From positions 1-13,708 of the forward strand of contig WBUV01000037.1 of the NCBI GenBank assembly GCA_008933525.1: 13,708 bases of DNA, in the 5' to 3' direction. This stretch comes from Bacteroidales bacterium (lineage in GTDB: Bacteria; Bacteroidota; Bacteroidia; Bacteroidales; Tenuifilaceae). The position numbers and the translations under genes were made by a program. Below are positions 13,140 to 13,708 of the stretch, piece by piece. The notes beneath the pieces are model-generated. The model saw only the letters and a program-made list of their open reading frames with translations, was not told the DNA's origin and made no database searches. Within the stretch, counting starts at the first letter, position 1. The number at the start of each line of letters is the position of its first letter.

Positions 13140-13679
13140 TTAGAAGTAGAAGTTCAACCCACCTCCAATAAGATGATACGCTGGATCGGTAAGGCCAATC
13201 TCTGCCTCAAGAATAAAACTCATATTCTTTTTAATGCCAATATCTAAGCCCACTGGTAACCATAGCAAAAATTGGGTTTCTGGCTCTGTAAAATTTACAT
13301 CAAGATCTAATCCAGAAAACAAACGAACCCCACTTTTTATTGGAATAGTAAAGTTAAGAGTTCCATCCAGCCCAAAAACTCCAAAATCGTGAGCACCAAC
13401 AGCAAGAGAAATTCTTTTAGCAATAGCAAACTCAACATCAGCACCAATGTAAGTTTCTGGGCCAAGTACCCCAACGTTTAATCCGAAGTCAATGCCACTC
13501 CTTAACCCATAACCACCATGCAGAAAAAGCATAAACTCATTGCTGCCGTTAATTAGAACCGCTGGCTCGAATCCAACGCTAAAAGTTTTGGCTTTCAAGG
13601 TTTGGCCTGTGTTGAAAACTTGACCGAATGAAAACTGTGTTAGAATAACCAACAATGGTATAATAAAAAGTTTTTTCAT
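13140..13679 (-). CDS. Small outer-membrane beta-barrel-like protein
   Basis: This 179-residue protein has a clear signal peptide (MKKLFIIPLLVILTQFSFG, cleaved before Q20). The mature part consists of short amphipathic strands alternating polar and hydrophobic or aromatic residues with Gly-rich turns (FSVGFEPAVLI, FLHGGYGL, GIDFGLNVGVLG, YIGADVEFAIA), and it ends in GGGLNFYF, the C-terminal aromatic pattern recognised by the BAM machinery. I count roughly eight likely strands, so a small closed barrel is plausible. There is no named family that I recognise and no OmpA-type peptidoglycan-binding domain. The gene is convergent with the signalling operon and is followed on its 3' side by the shared terminator. 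Only a few bases upstream of the ATG are in the window, so its promoter is not visible. Confidence 0.75.
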   Translation of the reverse strand: MKKLFIIPLLVILTQFSFGQVFNTGQTLKAKTFSVGFEPAVLINGSNEFMLFLHGGYGLRSGIDFGLNVGVLGPETYIGADVEFAIAKRISLAVGAHDFGVFGLDGTLNFTIPIKSGVRLFSGLDLDVNFTEPETQFLLWLPVGLDIGIKKNMSFILEAEIGLTDPAYHLIGGGLNFYF

Positions 13680-13708
13680 TTTTTTTTAGATTTAATATTA
13701 TTCAATAC

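Noticed and set aside
1..13708. Mobile element, CRISPR array, tRNA or rRNA
   Set aside because: No transposase or integrase motif, terminal inverted repeat, regularly spaced repeat, or cloverleaf-like segment was seen in any gap.

Overview
The window looks like chromosomal DNA of a Bacteroidota bacterium, probably Bacteroidales or a relative. It is AT-rich and has no Shine-Dalgarno sequences at most starts. Several promoters have the Bacteroidota form TTTG-N19/21-TAnnTTTG. The gene families are also typical of the phylum: a FecI/FecR pair with a DUF4974-like tail, CarboxypepD_reg-like and STN domains, an FWPxY-type CpxP-like protein and an anti-sigma factor of the 'VPDGYFDNLP' type. There is no sign of a mobile element, prophage, CRISPR array, tRNA or rRNA, and every gap between genes is under 300 bases.

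Layout. (1) Bases 1-1988, + strand: the 3' end of hisS, then a complete histidine ammonia-lyase (hutH), closed by a strong and probably bidirectional terminator. (2) Bases 2037-2444, - strand: a SiaC/DUF1987-family protein. (3) Bases 2528-4043, - strand: an ECF sigma factor, a membrane anti-sigma factor and a secreted CpxP/Spy-like protein, which together form an envelope-stress module. (4) Bases 4062-6298, - strand: a two-gene transketolase (N and C halves) with a methylglyoxal-synthase-like gene between the halves. A near-consensus promoter lies upstream, and no terminator is visible before the sigma gene, so the sugar-phosphate operon may read into the stress operon. (5) Bases 6467-7009, - strand: an unrecognised 180-residue protein. 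(6) Bases 7292-8392, + strand: ychF with its own consensus promoter and terminator. (7) Bases 8551-13085, + strand: a secreted CarboxypepD_reg-like protein (here 'A'), then after a terminator a FecI-like sigma factor, a FecR anti-sigma factor, and a second secreted protein ('B'). B is a paralogue of A with an added N-terminal STN domain. (8) Bases 13140-13679, - strand: a small outer-membrane beta-barrel-like protein.

The most unusual part is region 7. A FecI/FecR pair normally reports on a TonB-dependent receptor whose STN domain contacts FecR. Here the STN domain is carried by a protein with no TonB plug or barrel, encoded in an 8-base overlap with fecR, and a paralogue without STN sits just upstream. 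I read this as a possible cell-surface or periplasmic signalling system without a receptor barrel. The second point of interest is the methylglyoxal-synthase-like protein in the transketolase operon: it has lost the catalytic Asp and two phosphate-binding residues, so it may be a regulator or a different enzyme. Functions are inferred from recalled family motifs; no search was run.
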